From Paenibacillus sp. FSL R5-0623 (GTDB lineage Bacteria > Bacillota > Bacilli > Paenibacillales > Paenibacillaceae): DNA of 64,000 bases. Numbering within the stretch: position 1 is the first letter of the stretch; each line of letters opens with the position of its first letter. The notes beneath the pieces are model-generated. The model had not been told where the DNA came from, made no database searches, and saw only the letters and a list, made by a program, of their open reading frames with translations. Shown one piece after another: positions 54,217-63,345 of this stretch. The position numbers and the translations under genes were made by a program. The stretch lies in assembly GCF_037974265.1 (NCBI RefSeq), contig NZ_CP150233.1, positions 2,232,001 to 2,296,000 on the forward strand, written 5' to 3'.

Positions 54217-54258
54217 GAAGGTGTTTGCAGTTGAATAGCTGCGAGCACCTTCTTCTTT
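54217..54258. terminator. Bidirectional terminator between the lipoprotein and AraC genes
   Basis: A GAAGGTG...CACCTTC stem with inner GCAG/CTGC (54217-54252) has a T-rich tail on the plus strand and a TTTATC tail on the minus strand. Confidence 0.8.
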
Positions 54259-55178
54259 TACACCTGAACCAGGGCAGAATCCATGGCCACGTTCTCATAG
54301 AACATTTTGCGATACTGTGAAGGTGTGGTGGCTTTATGCTTTTTAAATGTAGTGATGAAGTAGCTTAGATGCTCAAAACCCACATCCATGGCGATATCAA
54401 CAATCTTGTGATCCGTATTCTCAAGCTGAACGCAGGCCTGTTGAACACGGTAATAGTTAATGTAATCTACAGGGGTTTTCTGCACCATCTGTTTGAAAAA
54501 ACGGCAGAAGTGTCCCTCGCTCATATTGGCTTCATCGGCCAGTTCTTTCAGCTTTAATGGTTCAGGATAACGTTTGTGGATATAACCGAGCACGGATTTC
54601 AGGCGCTCTACCTTGTCATGACTCCCTGTAGCCACGGTGCCTTTGAGCGGAGCAGGTCTCATATGTTCGAACATTCGGGAAAATATGAGGTACAGGTACG
54701 CTTTTGTTGACATTTCACACGTTTTGGTTCGGGTAGCATGGTCTGCGAATATACGTTTCAGGAGATCCAGAATTTCTTGTCCCCAATCCTCATCTGCCTT
54801 GATATGACTTGGGGGAATCACGTTTTTGCGTACCAGTGGACCGATGAATTTCTCTTGAACCGTATCGAAGGTACGGCTGCCAAGCAACTCGGGATTAAAT
54901 ACAATGGAAGAGAATACACAGGGAACATCGCCCTTCAGATACCCCGCATGAATCTCGCCTCTATTGATGAAAATGGCTTCTCCAGCTTGTACCTCAACGG
55001 TGTTCATATCAATCTGGAAGACGGCGCAGCCCTTGGTCACCATGGTGAACTCCATCTCATCATGCCAGTGGCAATCGAGAATGCTATCCCCGTTCAGTTG
55101 TTGAATATCCGGGTACACACTGACGGGATACATGGCATTGCCGTGAATCCGGTCTTCCCGTAATCGTTCACGTTCCAT
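54258..55178 (-). CDS. AraC family transcriptional regulator (divergent to alpha-xylosidase)
   Basis: This 306-aa one-component regulator has an N-terminal cupin sensing domain (CHWHDEMEFTMVTKGCAVFQID, GEAIFINRGEIHAGY) and a C-terminal AraC double helix-turn-helix (about 195-295, ending TTFKKHKATTPSQYRKMF). The start has AAAGGAG on the minus strand. It is transcribed away from the alpha-xylosidase operon and most likely activates it upon binding a sugar. A cre candidate lies in the shared intergenic region. Confidence 0.87.
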   Translation of the reverse strand: MERERLREDRIHGNAMYPVSVYPDIQQLNGDSILDCHWHDEMEFTMVTKGCAVFQIDMNTVEVQAGEAIFINRGEIHAGYLKGDVPCVFSSIVFNPELLGSRTFDTVQEKFIGPLVRKNVIPPSHIKADEDWGQEILDLLKRIFADHATRTKTCEMSTKAYLYLIFSRMFEHMRPAPLKGTVATGSHDKVERLKSVLGYIHKRYPEPLKLKELADEANMSEGHFCRFFKQMVQKTPVDYINYYRVQQACVQLENTDHKIVDIAMDVGFEHLSYFITTFKKHKATTPSQYRKMFYENVAMDSALVQV

Positions 55179-55207
55179 ATCAGATTCTCCTTTTGTATCA
55201 TTATTAA

Positions 55208-55221
55208 TGTAATCGTTTCCA
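55208..55221. promoter_or_regulatory. Candidate cre site between araC-type gene and alpha-xylosidase
   Basis: TGTAATCGTTTCCA matches the cre consensus at 13 of 14 positions. It lies between the divergent genes, closer to the regulator start. Confidence 0.55.
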
Positions 55222-55298
55222 TAGATTGGTGTTGATGTTCAAGAATCGGATGGTTATTATCAAAATCGTGATATATTTGGTCAAAATAAGACAAGAAA

Positions 55299-55327
55299 TT
55301 CGTTATTAATATCAATATTATTATAAT
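55299..55327 (+). promoter_or_regulatory. Promoter of the alpha-xylosidase operon
   Basis: TATAAT (55322-55327) has a poor -35 (TTCGTT, 55299-55304) at 17 nt. A weak -35 suits activation by the divergent AraC-type protein. The upstream AT-rich stretch contains TATTTGGTCAAAATAAG, a possible regulator half-site. Confidence 0.5.
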
Positions 55328-55350
55328 ATAACCAAAGGGGGAAAGAAAAC

Positions 55351-57669
55351 ATGAAATTTACTGATGGATTCTGGATGACTCGTGAAGGGTACCAGATTCA
55401 AAACCCGACTGACATTCGTGATATTGTACAAAAAGACAATTCTGTGACCGTATATGCGGCAACTAAATATATTCGTTCCAAAGGCGACACGTTGAACGGT
55501 ACTTTGCTAAAAGCAACGTACAGCTCACCAATGCCTAACGTTATTCGTGTAACCTTGAATCATCATAAAGGCGGAGTGAAAAAAGGGCCTGTATTTGAGC
55601 TTAACACACAAGAAGCCAACGTTGAGATCGCAAAAAATGAACAAGGTGCTGTTTTGAAAAGCGGCAATCTGGAAGTTCAAATCGACAAAACAAATGGTTG
55701 GGACATTAGCTTCCTGTATGGAGGAAAACGGATTACAGGAAGCGGTCAAAGAGCTGCTGGTTATATTACAGGTCCAAGCAAGGAAGCATACTTCCGCGAG
55801 CAGCTTGATCTCGGTATTGGTGAATACGTTTACGGACTTGGTGAGCGCTTCACGCCGTTTGTTAAGAATGGCCAAATCGTCGATACCTGGAATGAGGACG
55901 GCGGTACAAGCAGTGAGCAGTCTTATAAGAACATTCCGTTCTATTTGTCCAATAAAGGATATGGCGTATTTGTAAATCATCCTGAACGCGTATCATACGA
56001 GATTGCATCCGAGAATGTATCCAAAGTGCAGTTCAGCGTAGAGGGCGAGACGTTGGAGTACTTCATTATCGGCGGTGACAATCCTAAGGATGTACTTGAT
56101 AATTATACAAAATTAACAGGTAAACCAGCGCTTCCACCGGCATGGACATTTGGTCTGTGGCTGACAACATCATTCACAACGGATTATGACGAAGCAACGG
56201 TTAACCATTTTGTAGATGGCATGGCTGAACGTGATCTTCCGCTGTCTGTATTCCATTTTGACTGCTTCTGGATGAAGGAATACCAATGGTCTGATTTCGT
56301 ATGGGATGAAGCGATGTTCCCGGATCCGGAAGGCATGCTTGCACGTCTGAAAGAAAAGGGTCTTAAAATCTGTGCTTGGATCAATCCATACATTGCAGAA
56401 AAATCCTACTTGTTCGATGAAGGTATGGAGAACGGTTATCTGGTCAAAACAGCCGATGGTAGCGTATGGCAATGGGATATGTGGCAAGCAGGTATGGCTC
56501 TGGTTGATTTCACGAATCCGGATGCTGTGAATTGGTATAAGAGTAAGCTTGAAGTCCTTCTGGATCAAGGTGTAGATTCCTTCAAGACCGACTTTGGTGA
56601 AAGAATTCCGACTGATGTTGTGTACTTCGATGGCTCTGATCCGGTTAAAATGCACAACTACTATACACAGCTCTATAACAAAGCTGTATTTGAATTGCTT
56701 GAAGAGAAGATTGGCAAAAACGAAGCTGCCCTGTTTGCTCGCTCTGCAACAGCAGGTGGTCAACAGTTCCCGGTTCACTGGGGCGGTGATTGCTCTTCCA
56801 CGTATGAATCCATGGCTGAATCACTTCGCGGTGGCCTTTCACTGGGTCTTTCCGGTTTCGGATTCTGGAGCCATGATATCAGTGGTTTTGAAAGCACGGC
56901 GAGCCCTGACGTATACAAACGCTGGGTACAATTCGGACTTTTATCTTCTCACAGCCGCCTGCACGGAAGCACTTCGTATCGTGTGCCTTGGTTGTTTGAC
57001 GAGGAATCCGTGGACGTTGTTCGCGACTTTACCAAACTCAAAATCAGCCTGATGCCGTATCTGTACAATTCTGCGGTGGAGTCAACGGTAAAAGGGATTC
57101 CGATGATGCGCGCTATGCTGCTGGACTTCCCAGAGGACCCAACAACATACAGCCTGGATACGCAATATATGTTTGGTGATTCGATTCTGGTGGCTCCAAT
57201 CTTCAACAAGGAAGGCGATGTTCGTTACTACCTGCCTGAAGGAACTTGGACGAACTATCTGACAGGAGCGAAAGTACAAGGTGGACGCTGGATCAGTGAA
57301 AACCATGACTTCAAAACACTGCCCATGATGATTAAACCAAACAGCCTGATCGCTGTAGGTGCGGTGGATAGCAAACCGGATTACGACTTTGCGAGTGATG
57401 TGTCCTTGCACTTGTTCGAACTGGCTGATGGTCAAACGGCTCAAGCTGTCGTTGTGAACCAAGCGGCTGAACAGGAGCTGACAGTTAACGTTACACGTAA
57501 TGGATCAGTGCTGGATGTTCGTGCAGAAGGTGCGGGCAAACCATGGAGCTTGGTGCTTCGCGGCATTGAGAGTGTATCCAGCGTTGAAGGCGGTTCCCAA
57601 GTGTCTGGTGCAAATGGTGTTGTCGTTACGGCAGCAACAGGCTCAAACGCGCTTACAATCCAACTGTAA
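55351..57669 (+). CDS. yicI: Alpha-xylosidase, GH31 (YicI-like)
   Basis: This 772-aa cytoplasmic GH31 enzyme releases alpha-linked xylose, for instance isoprimeverose-type ends of xyloglucan oligosaccharides. It shows GERFTPFVKNGQ, FHFDCFWMKEYQWSDF, the nucleophile Asp414 in SFKTDFGE and the acid/base Asp480 in HWGGDCSSTYESM; the FDCFWM and KTDFGE wording is that of the YicI group rather than alpha-glucosidases. There is no signal peptide. AAAGGGGGAAAG precedes the ATG. It is the first gene of a three-gene operon. Confidence 0.92.
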   Translation: MKFTDGFWMTREGYQIQNPTDIRDIVQKDNSVTVYAATKYIRSKGDTLNGTLLKATYSSPMPNVIRVTLNHHKGGVKKGPVFELNTQEANVEIAKNEQGAVLKSGNLEVQIDKTNGWDISFLYGGKRITGSGQRAAGYITGPSKEAYFREQLDLGIGEYVYGLGERFTPFVKNGQIVDTWNEDGGTSSEQSYKNIPFYLSNKGYGVFVNHPERVSYEIASENVSKVQFSVEGETLEYFIIGGDNPKDVLDNYTKLTGKPALPPAWTFGLWLTTSFTTDYDEATVNHFVDGMAERDLPLSVFHFDCFWMKEYQWSDFVWDEAMFPDPEGMLARLKEKGLKICAWINPYIAEKSYLFDEGMENGYLVKTADGSVWQWDMWQAGMALVDFTNPDAVNWYKSKLEVLLDQGVDSFKTDFGERIPTDVVYFDGSDPVKMHNYYTQLYNKAVFELLEEKIGKNEAALFARSATAGGQQFPVHWGGDCSSTYESMAESLRGGLSLGLSGFGFWSHDISGFESTASPDVYKRWVQFGLLSSHSRLHGSTSYRVPWLFDEESVDVVRDFTKLKISLMPYLYNSAVESTVKGIPMMRAMLLDFPEDPTTYSLDTQYMFGDSILVAPIFNKEGDVRYYLPEGTWTNYLTGAKVQGGRWISENHDFKTLPMMIKPNSLIAVGAVDSKPDYDFASDVSLHLFELADGQTAQAVVVNQAAEQELTVNVTRNGSVLDVRAEGAGKPWSLVLRGIESVSSVEGGSQVSGANGVVVTAATGSNALTIQL

Positions 57670-57690
57670 CATGATATAGTAGAAGAAAAG

Positions 57691-57713
57691 GACGGTGCCG
57701 AAAGGTGCCGTCT
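57691..57713 (+). terminator. Intercistronic hairpin after alpha-xylosidase
   Basis: A 9-bp stem with two wobbles capped by a GAAA tetraloop is followed by a weak T-rich tract. It is probably a partial terminator or RNA-stabilising element within the operon. Confidence 0.6.
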
Positions 57714-57744
57714 GTTTGTCTACGATGATAGGAGATTGAATGAA

Positions 57745-58755
57745 ATGAGTACAATAAATTCGGGTTTACACTGTACGATATCAGCAGAGATGCTGCATCA
57801 ACTGGTAGAAATTCATTTTGGAAGCGATACCAAAGTGAAGGAGTTTGGTCTTCTGCAAGGTGGACTTTTTAATACAACCTATCGGATTCACCTTGAACAT
57901 ACATCCTATACGGATGTGATTTTACGTTTGGCTCCAGAGCGGGGAGAGATGGCGGCTGGTTCTGCAGGTGATCCACTATTTTCGTTCGAACGCACGATGA
58001 TGGCGGCTGAACCGATTGTATATGAATATTACCGCAAGGCAGGCATTCCTGCTCCCAACATTATCGCCTGTGATGACAGCGGGTCCATCATTCCAAGAAC
58101 GTACATGTTTATGGCGTTTATCCCGAGTAAGCAGCTGGATCACGCATCAATTTCAGACATAGACAAAGAGCGATTGTATCATCAGCTTGGCGAGTATACC
58201 GCCATCATGCATCAGATCGAGGGTACATCGTTTGGCTGGCCGCAGGGGGATGGGACGATTAAAGGCTCGGATCAATGGTCCGAGGTGCTGCACTCTTTTG
58301 CAGAAGAAACGGCACTAAAAGCGGCACAAGCCGAGTATATGCCAGGTGTAGGGGAAGAGATCGCCGCTATTTTCATCAAAAATAAAGACTTATTTGATCA
58401 AGTGACCCGCCCGGTGCTCGTTCATAATGACCTCTGGGAAGCGAATGTACTTGTTCATCAGGAAAAGAGTGAGCTGAACATTGCGGCAATCATTGACGGG
58501 GATCGATCCATGTTTGCCGACAGGGAGTTTGAAGCCATATTGTCGACAGAGTCGGTGGCTTTCCATGAAGGATATGATCGTCCTCTGGACTCATCTATTG
58601 AAGGACAGGCACGCAGGCTTGCCTACCGAATACTGTCTTCGTATTTTAATGCCTACGTTCATGAACATCAGGTTAATCAACCTGAAGATGGTCAGAAGTA
58701 TCGCCAGCGCACGCTGGATTTACTGGAGCAATGGAAGCAACTTGGACTTAACTAA
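57745..58755 (+). CDS. APH-type phosphotransferase (kinase) of unknown substrate
   Basis: This 336-aa aminoglycoside-phosphotransferase-fold kinase shows the catalytic loop VLVHNDLWEANVLV (His227, catalytic Asp229, Asn in the loop) and the metal-binding Asp251 in AAIIDGDRSMF. The N-lobe has the Gly-rich GLLQGGLFNTTYRIHLE. The family includes antibiotic kinases but also kinases for sugars, methylthioribose, homoserine and ketosamines. Placement between two glycosidase genes makes a sugar or sugar-derivative substrate plausible. ATG 57745 is used; an in-frame TTG at 57736 is too close to the GGAG. The GH3 gene follows 19 nt later. Confidence 0.8.
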   Translation: MSTINSGLHCTISAEMLHQLVEIHFGSDTKVKEFGLLQGGLFNTTYRIHLEHTSYTDVILRLAPERGEMAAGSAGDPLFSFERTMMAAEPIVYEYYRKAGIPAPNIIACDDSGSIIPRTYMFMAFIPSKQLDHASISDIDKERLYHQLGEYTAIMHQIEGTSFGWPQGDGTIKGSDQWSEVLHSFAEETALKAAQAEYMPGVGEEIAAIFIKNKDLFDQVTRPVLVHNDLWEANVLVHQEKSELNIAAIIDGDRSMFADREFEAILSTESVAFHEGYDRPLDSSIEGQARRLAYRILSSYFNAYVHEHQVNQPEDGQKYRQRTLDLLEQWKQLGLN

Positions 58756-58774
58756 TTCGCAGGGGGAATGAAGG

Positions 58775-61726
58775 ATGAAGGAGTATCATCAATACCCGAT
58801 GTGGGATGCGTCACTTTCACTTGAGGAAAGGTTGGATGACCTGATTGCACGATTGACAACGGAGGAGAAGATCCGACTAATTCCTACACGCGAAGCAGCT
58901 GTACCAAGACTGGGCATTCCAGCCTACAACGTTGGGGGCGAAGCTGCCCACGGGGTTGCATGGAAGGGGGAGGCAACGGTATTTCCGCAACCTCTCGGTC
59001 TATCCAGTACCTGGAATACAAGGCTCATGCGGGAGATTGGTTCAGTCATTGGCGATGAAGCGAGGGCATATCATCACCGTGATCCTGAAGTTCACGGATT
59101 AACACTGTGGGCACCAACGGTTGACTTGGAACGTGACCCACGTTGGGGCAGAACAGAAGAAGGGTATGGTGAGGACCCAGTCCTCACGGGAGAAATGTCG
59201 GCAGCTCTCGTCAAAGGAATGCAGGGAAATGATCCTTTTTATCTGAAAATGGTCGCGACATTGAAACACTTTTTTGCCAATAATAATGAGAAAGATCGGC
59301 TGAATTGTTCATCCAGCATCGATCCGCGGAATCTGCGGGAATATTATTTGAAAGCATTTGAGACGCCATTTGTAGAAGGTGGAGCCTTGTCCATGATGAC
59401 AGCTTACAATTCCATTAATGGTACACCTGCTATTGAAAGTCCATACGTGAATGATGTGGTTAAGGGTGAGTGGTCGATGCCAGGTTTCATTGTATGTGAT
59501 GGTGGAGACCTGTCACAGACGGTTAACTATCATGGTTATCACACCAGTCATGCCGAATCAGCAGCAGGTGCGTTGAAGGCAGGAGTGGATTGTCTTACAG
59601 ATGAAGTTGATCTTGTTGTATCTGCTCTGGAGGAGGCTCTTGACCAGAATCTGTTGGAAATAACTGATTTGGACCGAGCGATTCGTAACATCTTTGGTGT
59701 GCGGATGCGACTTGGACAACTGGATCAGTCGGGGAAAAATCCATATGCGTCTATTCCCGAGTCGGTATTATGTGCACCGGAGCACGCCAAACTCAGTTAT
59801 CGTGCCGCTGCCGAATCCATTGTTTTGCTCCAAAATGATGGATTGCTTCCATTGCAGCCAGAAGCGTTGCAGAAAATCAGTGTGATTGGACCACTTGCGG
59901 ATGTTGTCTATACCGATTGGTACAGTGGCACACTGCCTTATCGTGTATCCGTCCTCGATGGACTGCGTAATCGACTACCTCAATCAGACATAACGTATGC
60001 AGATGGGAATGACCGTATTCAGCTGAAGACAACAGATGGACAAGTTGTAACTCTTGGTGCGCAAGGTACACTCGTCGCTGTACCGGAAGCCAGTGCACCT
60101 CCAACCGCCGAATTTGTACATCAGGATTGGGGTTGGGGAAGTCATACGCTGAGAAGTGTGAACAATAATCGATACGTTAGCTTAACCGAGCAAGGTATCT
60201 ATCAGGCAAATGCACCGGAGATTGGTGGCTGGTTCGTGAAGGAAGTTGTTCGCATAGATCCTCTAACGGATGGAAGTAACACCTTGCGGGCGTGGAACGG
60301 TATTCCTGTTGGGCTGAGCGAATATCAGGGACAGTCTGCTGTATCTCCACTCCGGCCACAAGGAGAACAGACTACAGCTACAGGTACAACTCCGAATGAT
60401 ATTGGTGACTCTGGACACGCAAGTCAATCACCTGGCAATACACAGATACCTTCTGCATTCAATATTGAAATTGTGACAAGCGGAATACAACAAGCTGTAG
60501 AAGCTGCACGTAGCAGTCAGGCATCTGTCGTTGTTGTTGGCAACAGCCCATACATCAACGGCAAAGAAGAAATTGACCGCCCAAGTCTGCTGCTTCCGCC
60601 GAGTCAGGTCGAACTTGTCAAAGCTGTGTGTGAAGCCAATCCCAATACAGTGGTTGTCATTATGGGCAGTTATCCATTTGCCTTGCAGGAGTTGAAAGGT
60701 ATTGCCCGCGCAATCGTTTATATGACACATGCAGGTCAGGAATTGGGGAACGCGCTTGCAGATGTGCTGTTAGGTCATTATGCCCCAGCAGGCAGATTGA
60801 ACATGACATGGTATGAAGATGAATCACAGCTTCCTGACATGATGGATTATGACATCATTCAGAATGGCATGACCTATATGTATCATGAAGGACCGGTTCA
60901 ATATGCATTTGGTCATGGCCTGACGTATTCGGAATTCGAATACGAAGCGATTCGTGTAAGTCGCAGTGCTACAGAGGAATCCACGACCACAGATCAATTG
61001 AAAATTGAAGTGGAGGTACACAATACAGGTCAACGTGACAGTGATGAAGTCGTACAGATCTATGGATCTTCGCATACCTCCCGAGTGAAACGTGCTCAGA
61101 AGCAACTCCTTGCTTTCCGCCGTGTTCATGTCAAAGCAGGGACACGTGTTACGATAAGTCTAGAAGTCCCTGTTCAGAAGCTGGCGCTATGGGATGTTAC
61201 CCGAGATCGATACTGCCTGGAGACAGCAACCTGGGCCATCCTGGCAGGGCGCTCTTCCGCAGATATACGTCAGTCGGCTGATACTGAAATTGAAGGTGAG
61301 ACGATTCCTGATCGTCCGCTGCACTTGCTTACCTTTGCTGAGAATTACGATGCTTGTGCAGGTGTTCTACTGGATGAATGTCTGGAAGGGCGTTCGGCAG
61401 TTCGGGCAATCATTCGGGAAGAACCCTTATATCAAGAGACTCAGTTGTCCTGGATCGCTTTCAACCATAATGCTGTTCAAAAAGTACAAGGATTTGAAGC
61501 CAGAGTGGCAGCTTTTGGGGAAGAGGGCAGTCTGGAGATTCGTTCCGGAGGACTGGAGGGCGAACTGCTCGGTGTATGTGAAGTTTCTGGACCTGGAGGC
61601 AGTGTGAATGGGAAAGATATCAAGTGGACAACAGTCCAGTGTTCACTTGAGGCGCCACATAAGGTGAATGAGCTGTATATTATTTTCAAAGGTGGAGCAG
61701 CGTTACGGCACTTTAGATTGTTGTAG
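58775..61726 (+). CDS. Multidomain GH3 glycoside hydrolase (beta-glucosidase/beta-xylosidase type)
   Basis: This 983-aa enzyme has the GH3 N-domain barrel (about 20-310: GGEAAHGVAWKGEATVFPQ, WGRTEEGYGEDP, KHFFANNNEKDR, nucleophile Asp242 in FIVCDGGD), then the GH3 C-domain (from about 340). The C-domain is split by an extra ~120-residue segment. Its first part (about 430-500, HQDWGWGSHTLRSVNNNRYVSL) looks like a fascin/beta-trefoil repeat, and its second is a Thr/Ser/Pro-rich linker. A fibronectin III-like domain and a C-terminal beta-sandwich resembling CBM6 (about 850-983) follow. No signal peptide is visible, which is unusual for a protein with a binding module. With the alpha-xylosidase it suggests xyloglucan or mixed hemicellulose oligosaccharide breakdown. 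Confidence 0.87.
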   Translation: MKEYHQYPMWDASLSLEERLDDLIARLTTEEKIRLIPTREAAVPRLGIPAYNVGGEAAHGVAWKGEATVFPQPLGLSSTWNTRLMREIGSVIGDEARAYHHRDPEVHGLTLWAPTVDLERDPRWGRTEEGYGEDPVLTGEMSAALVKGMQGNDPFYLKMVATLKHFFANNNEKDRLNCSSSIDPRNLREYYLKAFETPFVEGGALSMMTAYNSINGTPAIESPYVNDVVKGEWSMPGFIVCDGGDLSQTVNYHGYHTSHAESAAGALKAGVDCLTDEVDLVVSALEEALDQNLLEITDLDRAIRNIFGVRMRLGQLDQSGKNPYASIPESVLCAPEHAKLSYRAAAESIVLLQNDGLLPLQPEALQKISVIGPLADVVYTDWYSGTLPYRVSVLDGLRNRLPQSDITYADGNDRIQLKTTDGQVVTLGAQGTLVAVPEASAPPTAEFVHQDWGWGSHTLRSVNNNRYVSLTEQGIYQANAPEIGGWFVKEVVRIDPLTDGSNTLRAWNGIPVGLSEYQGQSAVSPLRPQGEQTTATGTTPNDIGDSGHASQSPGNTQIPSAFNIEIVTSGIQQAVEAARSSQASVVVVGNSPYINGKEEIDRPSLLLPPSQVELVKAVCEANPNTVVVIMGSYPFALQELKGIARAIVYMTHAGQELGNALADVLLGHYAPAGRLNMTWYEDESQLPDMMDYDIIQNGMTYMYHEGPVQYAFGHGLTYSEFEYEAIRVSRSATEESTTTDQLKIEVEVHNTGQRDSDEVVQIYGSSHTSRVKRAQKQLLAFRRVHVKAGTRVTISLEVPVQKLALWDVTRDRYCLETATWAILAGRSSADIRQSADTEIEGETIPDRPLHLLTFAENYDACAGVLLDECLEGRSAVRAIIREEPLYQETQLSWIAFNHNAVQKVQGFEARVAAFGEEGSLEIRSGGLEGELLGVCEVSGPGGSVNGKDIKWTTVQCSLEAPHKVNELYIIFKGGAALRHFRLL

Positions 61727-61749
61727 TTGTAGCCATCAGTGAACCGAAG

Positions 61750-61785
61750 AAGCTGTCTTGCACGAATACGTGCAGGCAGCTTTTT
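61750..61785 (+). terminator. Intrinsic terminator of the alpha-xylosidase/GH3 operon
   Basis: A stem of about 13 bp with one mismatch (AAGCTGTCTTGCACG paired with CGTGCAGGCAGCTT) is followed by TTTTT. Confidence 0.88.
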
Positions 61786-61885
61786 GGTGTGAGAAACGGT
61801 AACATCCAACATGTCCTGAATAATCAACCTTCGAAACAAGCACAATAATGCTGTTGTGTGTAGAATCTGTAAAGGTGGTTGTGGT

Positions 61886-63187
61886 ATGAATGATAAAAAG
61901 TGGGACCTCGTCGCACTTGCTTCCATCCCTTTAATTATGACCTTGGGTAACTCCATGCTTATACCGATCTTGCCACAGATTGAACGTGAATTGAAGGTAT
62001 CTGCATTCAAGGTCAGTATGCTTATTACAGTCTACGCTGTAGTTGCCATCCTGCTTATTCCAATCGCAGGGTATTTGTCTGATCGTTTTGGCAGAAAAGC
62101 AGTCATTATTCCCAGCCTCATCATTGCAGCCGTCGGGGGTGCTGTAGCTGGTGTAGGTGCATGGATGCTGGATGGAAATGTAGCTTACTGGACCATTTTG
62201 GGTGGCAGGTTATTACAGGGGGTTGGAGCAGCCGGCGCATTCCCTATTGTCATTCCATTGGTTGGGGACATGTTTAATGATGAAGATCAGGTTAGCAAAA
62301 GCCTGGGAATCATTGAAACCTCGAATACATTTGGTAAAGTGTTAAGTCCGATTTTGGGTGCAGCACTGGCTGTTTGGCTATGGTTTTTACCATTTATGGC
62401 TATTCCTGTATTGTGTTTAATCTCGGTGATTCTGGTTATTTTCCTGGTGAAGTCTCCCAAGAAAAAAGAAAAGCCACCCACCTTTACGGAATTTGTGGCT
62501 TCCATTCGGGACGTATTGAAAGAAAAAGGTCGATGGTTATACGCCTTGTTTGCAATCGGTGGAATTTGCATGTTTATTCTTTTTGGTGTGCTTTATTATC
62601 TATCCGAGACGTTGGAGAGCGAGTTCGGCATGAAAGGGGTCGTAAAAGGTCTTGTACTTGCGATTCCGTTGGCAGCCTTATGTCTTTTTTCCTTTTTCGG
62701 AGGAAAGTGGATTGGAAAGAGTAAGCCTCGCATGAAATGGCTCGGATTCGCAGGACTAGTTCTTGTAACCGTTTCGCTGGGTGTTATTGGGATTTTCGAT
62801 AATATCTACGTTGTGTTGGGACTGTTCACATTAGGAAGTGCCGGAGTAGGAGCAACCTTACCATGTCTGGATGCTCTTATTACTGAAGGTGTGGATAAGA
62901 AACAGCGTGGTACAATTACAGGTTTGTTCAGCAGCATGCGATTCATCGGTGTATCGCTTGGTCCTCCTGTTGTGTCCCTGTTGATTGGCACACAACATTT
63001 TTGGCTTTTTGGTGTGCTCGCCGCATCTGGAGCTATAGGGGCATTGCTCACCTTATTTGCGGTCAAACCCAATAAGGGAGACCAACCTACTTCAGGAAGC
63101 GGACATAAACAGGATGAACGGCATATCGATCGGATTGAGACGAGTCGAGGTTATGCTCCTATACGGCGCAAGAAAAGTCCACTCTAG
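61886..63187 (+). CDS. MFS transporter (drug:H+ antiporter-like)
   Basis: This 433-aa major facilitator protein has about 12 membrane segments. It carries motif A (GYLSDRFGRKAVI) after TM2 and the antiporter-type motif C region in TM5 (ETSNTFGKVLSPILGAALA). The second half ends with a hydrophilic Arg/Lys-rich tail. ATG 61886 has AAAGGTGG before it; a longer in-frame start at 61856 would place Cys residues ahead of TM1 and has no ribosome site. Substrate not predictable. It is convergent with a second MFS gene. Confidence 0.83.
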   Translation: MNDKKWDLVALASIPLIMTLGNSMLIPILPQIERELKVSAFKVSMLITVYAVVAILLIPIAGYLSDRFGRKAVIIPSLIIAAVGGAVAGVGAWMLDGNVAYWTILGGRLLQGVGAAGAFPIVIPLVGDMFNDEDQVSKSLGIIETSNTFGKVLSPILGAALAVWLWFLPFMAIPVLCLISVILVIFLVKSPKKKEKPPTFTEFVASIRDVLKEKGRWLYALFAIGGICMFILFGVLYYLSETLESEFGMKGVVKGLVLAIPLAALCLFSFFGGKWIGKSKPRMKWLGFAGLVLVTVSLGVIGIFDNIYVVLGLFTLGSAGVGATLPCLDALITEGVDKKQRGTITGLFSSMRFIGVSLGPPVVSLLIGTQHFWLFGVLAASGAIGALLTLFAVKPNKGDQPTSGSGHKQDERHIDRIETSRGYAPIRRKKSPL

Positions 63188-63245
63188 GTGGATGGTATTA
63201 GCCGACAAATCATTCTTATCTTTAATTGAATACCATAAACCATAA

Positions 63246-63296
63246 AAAACGCGTTTACGCCTGAGAAAGTATGCATCCTCGGTGTAAACGCGTTTT
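63246..63296. terminator. Bidirectional terminator between two MFS genes
   Basis: A perfect 13-bp stem (63246-63258 with 63284-63296), flanked by A- and T-runs, serves both convergent genes. Confidence 0.92.
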
Positions 63297-63345
63297 CTTG
63301 ATCATGAGAATAAACCACGTAATCGTGTCACTCCCATTGACGGGT

